Source of the DNA: Sphingobacterium sp. BN32
GTDB taxonomy: Bacteria > Bacteroidota > Bacteroidia > Sphingobacteriales > Sphingobacteriaceae
Assembly (NCBI RefSeq): GCF_030503615.1
Contig: NZ_CP129963.1
Coordinates: forward strand, 4,092,001-4,156,000
DNA: 64,000 bases
Direction: 5' to 3'
The notes beneath the pieces were generated by a model that had not been told where the DNA came from, did no database searches, and saw nothing but the letters and a program-made list of their open reading frames with translations. The translations under genes and the position numbers were made by a program. Below, piece by piece: positions 1 through 7,446 of this stretch; position 1 is the first letter of the stretch, and each line of letters begins with the position of its first letter.

Positions 1-84
1 GAAATCCAGCCAAAAGTGATTTTTGATTTCGAAGTCAATATTCCCAAATATTTACCGGCGAGAAAGTATCGCAAAAATCTCTAA
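1..84 (+). CDS. C-terminal end of an unidentified protein (partial)
   Basis: An open frame enters from the left window edge and ends at TAA 82-84. The 27 residues, ending IPKYLPARKYRKNL, have a plausible protein-like composition, but too little is present to name a family. The last bases overlap the 3' end of the converging nucleotidyltransferase gene. Only a look upstream of the window can confirm it. Confidence 0.4.
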   Translation, partial: EIQPKVIFDFEVNIPKYLPARKYRKNL

Positions 85-944
85 AGTGAATTAATTTTTT
101 CGTTGGTCAGTTGAACCACTAATTTTGCTAAAATCTCAACTTTTGCTATTAAGCACTCGAGATCGACCTGTTCAACTTTGAAATCAGCTTTATATCGTGC
201 ATCTATATAGCCTTTTTGAAGAATATTAAATACTCTATTCTCGTCGTTAGAGGGAGGAAAACAAAAGATTTCGTTTATCTCATTGGAGATGAATTTAGTA
301 TAATTTCTATATTCTTTAATACTATGTGTTTTAGGTTTAAATCCGGTATAAATCAAACCTAAGCCAGCATAAAGACGTTCAACAGTTTGATGTAGCAAAA
401 ATAAAACTTCATTCAACTTAAACTCTTTTTCAACAGAGGATTCAAAAATAAGTTTTACGTGACTAAACATCCTCAGGCCACTTTCAATCCAATTTTCATA
501 ATATAACAATGCTTGCTCCTTTTGTTCGTCCTTGGATAAAGCTCTAGGTTTCGCAAAAACAGATAACTTAGTGTCATAGAGGAGAATTCCATCTTCGATG
601 ATCGATTTAAAAAAGTATTGCCCTCGTTCCAATCCATAGTTAATATGCTCTAACTCATGGACCAGTGGGTTAACAGGATGTTTATAAATCCGCGTTCGAT
701 TTTCGATTCTATTTCTAATATCGAACTCCTTGAGTTTCGAACCTTGTGTAACCACTAAAAAGTCAAAATCACTTTTGTAAGAATAGATAATGCCATCTTC
801 CATATACTCATCGTCCACCCAATCTCCCCTCGCAAAGCTACCGAACAAAATGACCTTCTCAGGCACTGCGACTTCTTTAATTATTTCTAAAATTTTAAGA
901 ATATCGTTTTGCTTATCAATCGGTAAGTGGCTTAACTCTTCCAT
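81..944 (-). CDS. MNT-HEPN protein: nucleotidyltransferase domain fused to a HEPN domain
   Basis: 287 aa. The N-terminal half is a Pol-beta-type minimal nucleotidyltransferase: GSFARGD at residues 35-41 and the metal-binding D-x-D pair in SDFDFLVV (about 59-61). The C-terminal half (from about residue 138) is an all-helical HEPN-like region with the LHQTVERLYAGL and KPKTHSI segments common in Bacteroidota HEPN proteins. I do not see a clear R-x4-6-H RNase motif in this part. In two-gene MNT/HEPN toxin-antitoxin systems the MNT protein AMPylates the HEPN toxin; here both are on one chain. The ATG at 942-944 is the natural start. The gene stands alone between a partial gene and a kinase fragment. 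Function in this host is inferred, not shown. Confidence 0.75.
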   Translation of the reverse strand: MEELSHLPIDKQNDILKILEIIKEVAVPEKVILFGSFARGDWVDDEYMEDGIIYSYKSDFDFLVVTQGSKLKEFDIRNRIENRTRIYKHPVNPLVHELEHINYGLERGQYFFKSIIEDGILLYDTKLSVFAKPRALSKDEQKEQALLYYENWIESGLRMFSHVKLIFESSVEKEFKLNEVLFLLHQTVERLYAGLGLIYTGFKPKTHSIKEYRNYTKFISNEINEIFCFPPSNDENRVFNILQKGYIDARYKADFKVEQVDLECLIAKVEILAKLVVQLTNEKINSL

Positions 945-995
945 ACATTAAAGATAATAAAAATAAGAGCTAGATAAAATTCCGATACAATAAAT

Positions 996-1466
996 ATGAC
1001 GAGTCATCTATCCAACTTTACCGCCATTATCGAGAATTCTAATTGTCTCATTTCCGACCATCTGATTCCGGTCCATCTACAACAGTTTGGACTCGTTAAA
1101 TCCATAAAGCAGATATGCAATCAGATAAAAAATCAAATACGTTTCAACGTTAGGGTTATTGGCAATCCGGATATCCTATCTAAACAGCTCTCAATTGTAA
1201 TTTATCGGATTGCCCAAGAACTAATAACCAACGTGGCCAAGCATTCAGAGTGTACTACATGTACTATTCATCTAAAGACGTCTCAGGAATATGTGGCTTT
1301 CAAAATACACGACAACGGAAACGGGATGTATGTACCGGAGTCAAGAATGAACGGCATTGGATTACTCTCTACAATAATCAAAGTCGAGCTCCTAAATGGA
1401 CGGATAGAAATAAACGCTGTTAGGGGTGAGGGTATGACAATCAATATTAAAATTCCACTGCTTTAG
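996..1466 (+). pseudogene. Histidine kinase C-terminal fragment (HATPase domain only)
   Basis: 156 aa matching the end of a NarX/DegS-type sensor kinase. The N-terminus resembles the linker after the HisKA_3 helix (LIPVHLQQFGL). It is followed by the N box (YRIAQELITNVAKHS), the G1 box (DNGNG) and the G2 region (GIGLLSTIIKVELLNGRIEI). The phosphorylated H box (ELHDGLG type), sensor domain and membrane segments are missing, and only 51 bp separate this ATG from the divergent gene, so they cannot lie upstream. The same regions are complete in the kinase at 45.8 kb, which helps to place the break. A stand-alone ATPase-like protein is possible, but a truncated gene is the simpler reading. Confidence 0.6.
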
Positions 1467-1836
1467 CTAGTGAATGGATGGCACGAATAACCATAAGGCT
1501 CGATAACATATGATCTAAAACCCTTCTTGACCTAGCAGGAAGGGTGACTATAACAAAAGTGTATTATTCAACTCACCAAAGTTGAAATACAGGTATAATT
1601 TGACACCCAATAAAACCGCAGTGGCCATTTTTCAGCTTTCCCAGCTACCCAACATAGAAAATAAATTCAAATCTTACACCATCCCTACTTGAGCCCCGTT
1701 TCAGGAAAGTCCCGAAAGTTATTAAACTTCGTTAAAAACTCATTCTGTAATATTTTCCATTAATCATACCAATCGTAGGAACGAAATTTATCTTATAAAG
1801 TTATAAACAATAAAGATTTTTGAATATACGTCACGA
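1467..1836. other. Gene-free, AT-rich stretch
   Basis: No credible reading frame, RNA gene, clear hairpin terminator or repeat seen on either strand. It lies between the tail-to-tail ends of the kinase fragment and the glutaminyl cyclotransferase. Confidence 0.5.
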
Positions 1837-2889
1837 TTACTTCCTTATTTCAAGTCGGACTTCGAATAATTTCGTCCAGTCTTTACCAGTAACTAAGAAG
1901 GTTTTCGTGTCCGATTTATAGGCAATACCGTTCATTTCGTTATCAGCAGATTTCCTCACGCCATCATACAAACCAACAAAGTTAATTCTACCTTCGACAA
2001 CACCGGTGGTTGGGTCAATTATAACAACTTCATCCTTAGATTGGTCGTAAATATTGGCGAATAGCTTTCCATCTACGTACTCCAACTCGTTGATACGATC
2101 CACCGGTCCGTTATCATCGAAAACCTGAACAGATCCAGTTTCCTGTAAGCTTACAGGATCAAGGAAATAAATATTTGCTGAGCCGTCCGATTTAATAAAT
2201 TGCTTTCCATCATACGTCAATCCCCATCCTTCGGCACTCTTTCCATAATCAAAGGACTTGATTAATTTAAAGGATGCTTTATCATAGATAAATCCTTTTT
2301 TATTTAACCAAGTTAAAAAGTAAATTTTATCCCCTACTACGGTCATGCCTTCACCGAAGAAAGTACCATCACCGCCTATCTTTTGAATCACCTTTCCTGT
2401 TTTTAGATCAACTTTGCGCAGCGAGGTTCTATCCTCTTTTCCCGTTGATTCGTAAAGTGTTCCGTTATCATAATATAAGCCTTGGGTAAACGCTGTAGAA
2501 TCGTGTGGATAAGTATTGACTAATTCAAAGGCGTATGCTTTTGGTGCCGGCGGTACGACTAACAGATCACTGTATGCGATATCTTCCTTCCCTTGTGCAT
2601 AAATTTTCGCGCTCAAGCGCTTATTCCCATAACCATGCTTATCTGTATCGAATGCTACTGCTGAGGTATCGGTTTTTCTATCGAAAATATCTCCATCCAC
2701 AGAATAAACAACAGAGTCTATCGCTACATCATTGAAGTTTAATTTGAGTTGTAATTTCTCGCCCTTCAAGACCTTCGATCCGGATTTTGGGTTCACAAAC
2801 TCAAATTTACCTTTTTGTGTTTTACAGCTGTAGATGAATAGGAAAGGTATAGCCAGTACAAATCCAAAGTATTTAAGTTTTAGTTTCAT
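1837..2889 (-). CDS. Glutaminyl-peptide cyclotransferase, lipoprotein
   Basis: 350 aa. The signal peptide ends in a lipobox with the acceptor Cys at residue 22 (FIYSC), so the protein is expected to be membrane anchored. Residues about 30-115 look like an Ig-like domain. From about residue 120 the sequence is a typical bacterial glutamine cyclotransferase beta-propeller: FTQGLYYDNGTLYESTG, then GEGMTVVGDKIYFLTW, WGLTYDGKQ and NELEYVDGKL. The family converts N-terminal glutamine to pyroglutamate in secreted peptides. It lies just downstream of dnaG and the broken yraN on the same strand, probably in the same transcript. Family assignment is firm; the peptide substrates are unknown. Confidence 0.85.
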   Translation of the reverse strand: MKLKLKYFGFVLAIPFLFIYSCKTQKGKFEFVNPKSGSKVLKGEKLQLKLNFNDVAIDSVVYSVDGDIFDRKTDTSAVAFDTDKHGYGNKRLSAKIYAQGKEDIAYSDLLVVPPAPKAYAFELVNTYPHDSTAFTQGLYYDNGTLYESTGKEDRTSLRKVDLKTGKVIQKIGGDGTFFGEGMTVVGDKIYFLTWLNKKGFIYDKASFKLIKSFDYGKSAEGWGLTYDGKQFIKSDGSANIYFLDPVSLQETGSVQVFDDNGPVDRINELEYVDGKLFANIYDQSKDEVVIIDPTTGVVEGRINFVGLYDGVRKSADNEMNGIAYKSDTKTFLVTGKDWTKLFEVRLEIRK

Positions 2890-2890
2890 A

Positions 2891-3177
2891 TTAATAATTC
2901 AAAAATGCGTCTTTAATATACGTTAATTTCTTATCAATGATGCTGATCAAATCGAATCTGATCTGTCTCGTATAATTGTTCTCAAAAATATAAGCTTCTG
3001 CTGCGCGCGATAGTGCTTTCTGTTTGGTGTTCGAGATCAGCGTAAGTAGCGCTCTTTCGAACCTTCTCTTGAACAAAGATTAAGAATATGCCATCCTTTG
3101 CAATAATATCAACTTCCAGATGTTTATGACGCCGCTTGCTTCTCTCCTTCATCCCCTATCATTTTGCGGCTATCCAT
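2891..3177 (-). pseudogene. yraN: yraN (UPF0102, endonuclease-like) broken by a deletion and frameshifts
   Basis: The ATG (3177-3175) overlaps the dnaG TAA in a TAATG junction. The first frame reads about 17 residues (MDSRKMIGDEGEKQAAS) and then stops. A second frame carries the active-site-like region HLEVDIIAKDGIFLIFVQEKVRKSAT, corresponding to the family pattern E-[IV]-D-[LI]-I...VFVEVK. A third frame carries the conserved end NTKQKALSRAAEAYIF...IRFDLISI...IKDAF. About 20 codons between the first two blocks are lost and at least two frame changes are needed. The 61-codon ORF that is open here (2891-3076) is only the last third. Several independent lesions argue for a decayed gene rather than one sequencing error. 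Confidence 0.75.
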
Positions 3178-5168
3178 TACTTTACGACAATATTGCCTAA
3201 AAGGTTTCCTAGCAATTGCTCCCCTTCTTTTAGTTTCTGATATTTCGCCAATAGAATTTGCAAGTCTGCATCGTCGCTTGTATGCTTCAATTCTTCCCGA
3301 ATTGTCTGCATTTGAACTTCTATCTTATTTTTCTTGATCCTATAAATAACTTGAATCACGAGGGATTTCAACTGATCGAGTTCCTCCGGCACAAAAATTT
3401 TGCGTTTGTCGTCATTCCAACTTGGGCTTAATTCGTATTTGTTGACTACAGAATCTACGGCTAAGGTGGAAACTTCGGGATTCTCATGTGAGAAAAATAC
3501 TTTGGCTTCAGGAACTTGAAAGTTTTCAGCTTGTTTAGCAAACTCGTCGACAATTAGCTTGCAAGTTTTATCCATAATCTCGATATCGTCAAGACTAGCT
3601 AGCAAATAAGGAGCTACCGGGACATCCCCATCACCTTCCCAATGGACGAGTTCTCTGCCATAATTCAACAAAATCCGAACCAACTCCTTTTCAAGTCGAA
3701 TCTCTGCAGATTCGACTTGAACGGGCTCTGCCGAAGGTGCTTCTGCGCCCATTGCCGCGAGCATCTCGACCGGGAACCATTCTTCGCTGCCAGGAGGCAT
3801 GTCCATGGCTGCTGCAGCTTGGTTCTGCTGGGCCTGAGCCTCCTTCTTCTCTTTCGAACGCGCCTTTGCCAGGCGAATTTTATTGAGTTCTGATAGAAGA
3901 ACGCGTTCCTCGATATCTAACAACGAGCTACATTGACGGATATAGACGGAGACTTTAATTTCATCAGGGATAAGTGCGATGCTTTCAACAACCTCACGGA
4001 TTACCTCTGCACGTTTAATCGGATCTTCTTTCGCATCGCGAAGAAGAATATTTGTTTTATAGAAGACAAAATCTTCCTGATTCTTATCTACGTAAGATCG
4101 GAATTCACTGGCGCCAAACTTCTGAATATAGGAGTCTGGGTCATTTCCATCAGGGAAAAGCAGAACCTTTACATTCAAGCCCTCTTCAAGAAGCATGTCA
4201 GTCCCTCTCAATGAAGCTTTAATACCGGCTTCATCACCATCATAAAGTATAACGACCTGCTTCGTATACCGAGAAATCAGCTTTATTTGTCCGGTAGTCA
4301 AAGATGTTCCTGAAGAGGATACGACTTGTTCTACTCCGGCCTGATGACATGATAGCACATCGGCATAACCCTCTACCAAGAAACATACATCGTGCTCAAG
4401 AATTGATTTCTTCGCCAGATGAAGACCATAAAGGACATTGGATTTATGATAGATTTCGCTTTCCGGAGAGTTGACATATTTAGGGACTGTTTTATCCTTC
4501 TTCAGTGTCCTACCACCAAAACCAATAACACGTCCGGTTAGATTATGAATAGGAAAGATAACCCGACCTCGAAAGCGGTCGTATAAAGACTTATCGTCGC
4601 GTTCTACAGCAAGACCTAGTTCAGTCAAATATTCTTTCGCAAAACCATCCTTTGCCGCCTCATCGACCAAAGAAGTCCAAGCCTCCGGAGAATACCCTAG
4701 ATCAAACTTTTTGATAATATCATCCCGATACCCTCTTTCGCGGAAATAACTCAACCCAATTGACTGGCCAAGCTCCGTTTCCCATAAGGTATGCTTAAAG
4801 AATTTTGATGCCCATTGATTGATTACATAGAGACTCTCTCTTTTATCTTGCGCTGCCATTTGAGCGGGCGAGCGTTCGACCTCTTCAATAGGTATGTTGT
4901 ATTTGTTCGCGAGGTATCGGATGGCTTCAGGATAGGCATACTTTTCATGCTCCATCACAAATTTTAAGGAATCTCCTCCTGCGCCACATCCGAAGCATTT
5001 ATAGATTCCTTTATTTACCGAAACGTGGAATGACGGCGTTTTCTCATTGTGGAATGGACAATTGCCAATTAATGAAGTTCCTCTTTTCTTTAAATCGACA
5101 AAATCCCCTACTACCTCCTCAATACGAGCAGTGTCCAAAACCTTTTCAATTGTCTCTTTCTTAATCAT
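3177..5168 (-). CDS. dnaG: DNA primase DnaG
   Basis: 663 aa, full length for the family. The N-terminal CHC2 zinc finger has C37, H40, C58 and C61 (CPFHNEKTPSF...CFGCGAGG). The catalytic core has the conserved ERGY/GFGGR region, and the Toprim fold shows LVEGYADVLS and VVILYDGDEAG. The C-terminal part is variable, as usual for the DnaB-interacting domain. It makes RNA primers at the replication fork. A perfect -7 box (TATCTTTG) lies just ahead of the ATG, and the stop overlaps the yraN start, so dnaG heads a small operon with yraN and the cyclotransferase. Confidence 0.97.
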   Translation of the reverse strand: MIKKETIEKVLDTARIEEVVGDFVDLKKRGTSLIGNCPFHNEKTPSFHVSVNKGIYKCFGCGAGGDSLKFVMEHEKYAYPEAIRYLANKYNIPIEEVERSPAQMAAQDKRESLYVINQWASKFFKHTLWETELGQSIGLSYFRERGYRDDIIKKFDLGYSPEAWTSLVDEAAKDGFAKEYLTELGLAVERDDKSLYDRFRGRVIFPIHNLTGRVIGFGGRTLKKDKTVPKYVNSPESEIYHKSNVLYGLHLAKKSILEHDVCFLVEGYADVLSCHQAGVEQVVSSSGTSLTTGQIKLISRYTKQVVILYDGDEAGIKASLRGTDMLLEEGLNVKVLLFPDGNDPDSYIQKFGASEFRSYVDKNQEDFVFYKTNILLRDAKEDPIKRAEVIREVVESIALIPDEIKVSVYIRQCSSLLDIEERVLLSELNKIRLAKARSKEKKEAQAQQNQAAAAMDMPPGSEEWFPVEMLAAMGAEAPSAEPVQVESAEIRLEKELVRILLNYGRELVHWEGDGDVPVAPYLLASLDDIEIMDKTCKLIVDEFAKQAENFQVPEAKVFFSHENPEVSTLAVDSVVNKYELSPSWNDDKRKIFVPEELDQLKSLVIQVIYRIKKNKIEVQMQTIREELKHTSDDADLQILLAKYQKLKEGEQLLGNLLGNIVVK

Positions 5169-5178
5169 CTTTGTTGTA

Positions 5179-5186
5179 CAAAGATA
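5179..5186 (-). promoter_or_regulatory. dnaG promoter, -7 box
   Basis: Minus strand reads TATCTTTG, a perfect match to the Bacteroidota TAnnTTTG box, ending 10 bp before the dnaG ATG. No good TTTG element is seen at the usual 19-21 bp spacing, so the call rests on the -7 box and its position. Confidence 0.5.
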
Positions 5187-5233
5187 ACGCTCCTTAAGGG
5201 AAATGAAAGGTTAAAAGACGCTAATTTTTGCGC

Positions 5234-7174
5234 CTATTTTGTGACGACAGCCTCTCCTACATTATCCAACTTGGAGAAGATGGAGTTTTTGGAAATATAT
5301 TCCGGAACGATTTCTTTAACAAGCTCGACAAGTAACATAGGGTTATGATCCCCCGCTGGCGTCACGACCTGTTTACACAAATATTCAATTTTTTGCTTTT
5401 TCAGATCGACATCATCCGTATTGACGCGAGCAATCATAATCTTATTATGGTGAGTTTTGCTGGTATTTTCGTTGTCTGCAAGAAGCTCTTCAAAAATCTT
5501 TTCCCCAGGACGAAGACCGGTAATCTCAATATTGATGTCCTCCGGATATTTGTAGCCTTTTAATCGAATCATGCGAATTGCAAGATCAATAATCTTAACA
5601 GGCTTGCCCATATCGAACACATAAATCTCCCCGCCTTTTCCCATCACCGCTGCCTCTTGTACAAGCTGGCAAGCTTCAGGAATCGTCATAAAGTATCGTG
5701 TGATATCTTGATGGGTTACCGTCAAAGGTCCACCCTTCTTAAGTTGCTTTTCGAACAAAGGAATTACGGATCCGTTAGACCCTAGAACATTCCCAAAACG
5801 CGTAACGATGTAGTTCGTGCGGCTCTTACTATTCAGACCCGAAACATAAATTTCAGCGATGCGCTTTGTTGCACCCATGACGTTCGTTGGGTTGACAGCC
5901 TTATCGGTCGAAACCATGACGAACTTTTCAACGCCATATTTGTCTGCCATATCTGCAACATTTTTAGAACCCCAAACGTTTGTCAAGATGGACTCGTATG
6001 GATTCTGCTCCATCAACGGTACATGTTTATAAGCTGCCGCGTGGAATACAATTTGTGGCCTATATTGCTCGAAAATCGAATCCATAAATTGGCGATCTCT
6101 TACATTTCCGACCATGAACAAAACATTTTCCTTTTGGCAACTACTTCTTAGCTCTTGTTGTATATCATATAGCGCTGATTCCGCTTGATCCACAACAATC
6201 AGATGTTTAAAGTCTGTGAAAGCAATCTGACGCACTAATTCTGATCCAATCGAACCAGCTCCCCCGGTAACTAAGATTACCTTGTCACGCATCATCTCAT
6301 GCACAACAGGGTTTTCCAGCTTTATCGCCTCCCGACCCAACAAGTCCTCTATTTTTAAAGTCCGTAATTGTCTGGTCGCCGCTTTGCCACTCAATAGCTT
6401 TGCTGAGGTAGGCATAATCTTAAGCTTTACAGGTAGAGGCTCTATTCTAGCAGATATCTTCGAAAGACGTTCTTTATTGTTATCATCCAATGCAATGATG
6501 ATACTGTCGATCTGTATTTTTTTAACGAAATCGGGAGTCAATCTCTCCATATCGATAATCTTATACCCATTGATCATCTTCCCGATTCTATTCGGATTGT
6601 CATCCGCAAACGCCACTACTTTAACCTTTCGTCGAATTTCATTTCTGAACAAGTTTAAAGTCAATGTGCCCATGTTACCTGCACCGAAGATCATTACTCT
6701 TTCGACCTCACGTCCGCTAAAGAAAAACTTCTCATAAACTGTTCGGTAAAATACACGTGCAGCTACCAAACAAACTGTCGTAAAAAATGCATGGGTGAAG
6801 ATAACTGCATATGAAGGTCTGAAGAATACGCTGATTGCATTAGATTCCTGAAAGATACTACGAACGAGAAAGGAGGTAAACATCAAAACAGCAAACGCTG
6901 TGAACACAGCTTTGAGCAAACCCCAAGCATCTCTCAATCCCGTTTGACGAACTATCCCACGGTAGGTTTTAAAATAAAGAAAAGAAAAATAATATGTGGC
7001 AAAGACGAAAATCGACTTCTTTACCATCAGTTGCATATCAAATCGTCCCTTAAAACTGTTAATGATGAAATTCGACAAGAAATAACAAAAGAGGACAATC
7101 AACAAGTCGATTAACAAAATAACCCACCTTGGGCTGTCTTTACGAAAATATCGTCTAAGTGAATTGCTGTTCAT
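5234..7174 (-). CDS. Membrane-bound UDP-sugar 4,6-dehydratase/epimerase (CapD/WbpM/FlaA1 family)
   Basis: 646 aa. Four transmembrane helices lie in the first about 140 residues, followed by a first Rossmann-like domain (MIFGAGNMG, about 160). The second SDR domain begins at LVTGGAGSIGSELV (about 300). The catalytic region STDKAVNPTNVMGATKRIAE has Met in the position of the usual Tyr, as in WbpM and long CapD-type dehydratases. Family members make the UDP-4-keto-6-deoxy-HexNAc used for bacillosamine, QuiNAc or FucNAc. It lies just downstream of the capsule-locus terminator and has its own likely promoter at about 7.27 kb. It probably feeds the polysaccharide locus, but the exact product is not readable from sequence. 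Confidence 0.9.
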   Translation of the reverse strand: MNSNSLRRYFRKDSPRWVILLIDLLIVLFCYFLSNFIINSFKGRFDMQLMVKKSIFVFATYYFSFLYFKTYRGIVRQTGLRDAWGLLKAVFTAFAVLMFTSFLVRSIFQESNAISVFFRPSYAVIFTHAFFTTVCLVAARVFYRTVYEKFFFSGREVERVMIFGAGNMGTLTLNLFRNEIRRKVKVVAFADDNPNRIGKMINGYKIIDMERLTPDFVKKIQIDSIIIALDDNNKERLSKISARIEPLPVKLKIMPTSAKLLSGKAATRQLRTLKIEDLLGREAIKLENPVVHEMMRDKVILVTGGAGSIGSELVRQIAFTDFKHLIVVDQAESALYDIQQELRSSCQKENVLFMVGNVRDRQFMDSIFEQYRPQIVFHAAAYKHVPLMEQNPYESILTNVWGSKNVADMADKYGVEKFVMVSTDKAVNPTNVMGATKRIAEIYVSGLNSKSRTNYIVTRFGNVLGSNGSVIPLFEKQLKKGGPLTVTHQDITRYFMTIPEACQLVQEAAVMGKGGEIYVFDMGKPVKIIDLAIRMIRLKGYKYPEDINIEITGLRPGEKIFEELLADNENTSKTHHNKIMIARVNTDDVDLKKQKIEYLCKQVVTPAGDHNPMLLVELVKEIVPEYISKNSIFSKLDNVGEAVVTK

Positions 7175-7262
7175 TATGTGTCCTAGTTCGAGGTCAATTT
7201 ACCTTTGTGAATAAAAAATGAGGAAAGAAAAATAAAAACTTACCAAATATGAATAGCTTGGA

Positions 7263-7296
7263 CAAAGTTAGTGCCACGATGCTGAAAAAGCGCAAA
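7263..7296 (-). promoter_or_regulatory. Likely promoter of the CapD/FlaA1-like gene
   Basis: Minus strand: TTTG (7296-7293), a 22-bp spacer, then TAACTTTG (7270-7263), a perfect TAnnTTTG box. The spacer is slightly longer than the usual 19-21. The leader to the ATG at 7174 would be about 80 nt. It lies downstream of the terminator at 7.40 kb, which makes a separate promoter necessary. Confidence 0.5.
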
Positions 7297-7334
7297 TTCG
7301 GTACATTTCGATTTTAAGAGCGTGATAGTAAAAA

Positions 7335-7396
7335 TCTTCCATGACTCCATTAAAACACCACTAATATTAAAGTTCTTGATGGCCTTTGAAAATAAA
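7335..7396. repeat. Diverged repeat, copy A (copy B at 33407-33473)
   Basis: The segment from AATCTTCC to AATAAAC aligns with 33407-33473 over about 65 bp. Mismatches are scattered, and there is an almost exact core, AAAGTTCTTGATG(G)CCTTTGAAAA, differing by one base of indel. Each copy is followed on its right by a minus-strand terminator and then the 3' end of a Wzc-system gene (the kinase here, the phosphatase at 33.6 kb). No reading frame is shared by both copies, so a non-coding leader or recombination remnant is more likely than a gene. Confidence 0.55.
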
Positions 7397-7400
7397 CACT

Positions 7401-7432
7401 AAAAAAAAGAGGTAACGAAATGTTACCTCTTT
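7401..7432 (-). terminator. Rho-independent terminator of the exopolysaccharide operon
   Basis: Minus strand: stem GAGGTAAC/GTTACCTC (arms 7422-7429 and 7409-7416, extended by A/T pairs), loop of 5, then a run of eight T. It begins 15 bp after the Wzc stop codon and closes the long polysaccharide operon. Confidence 0.85.
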
Positions 7433-7446
7433 CCTTCATAATATCT

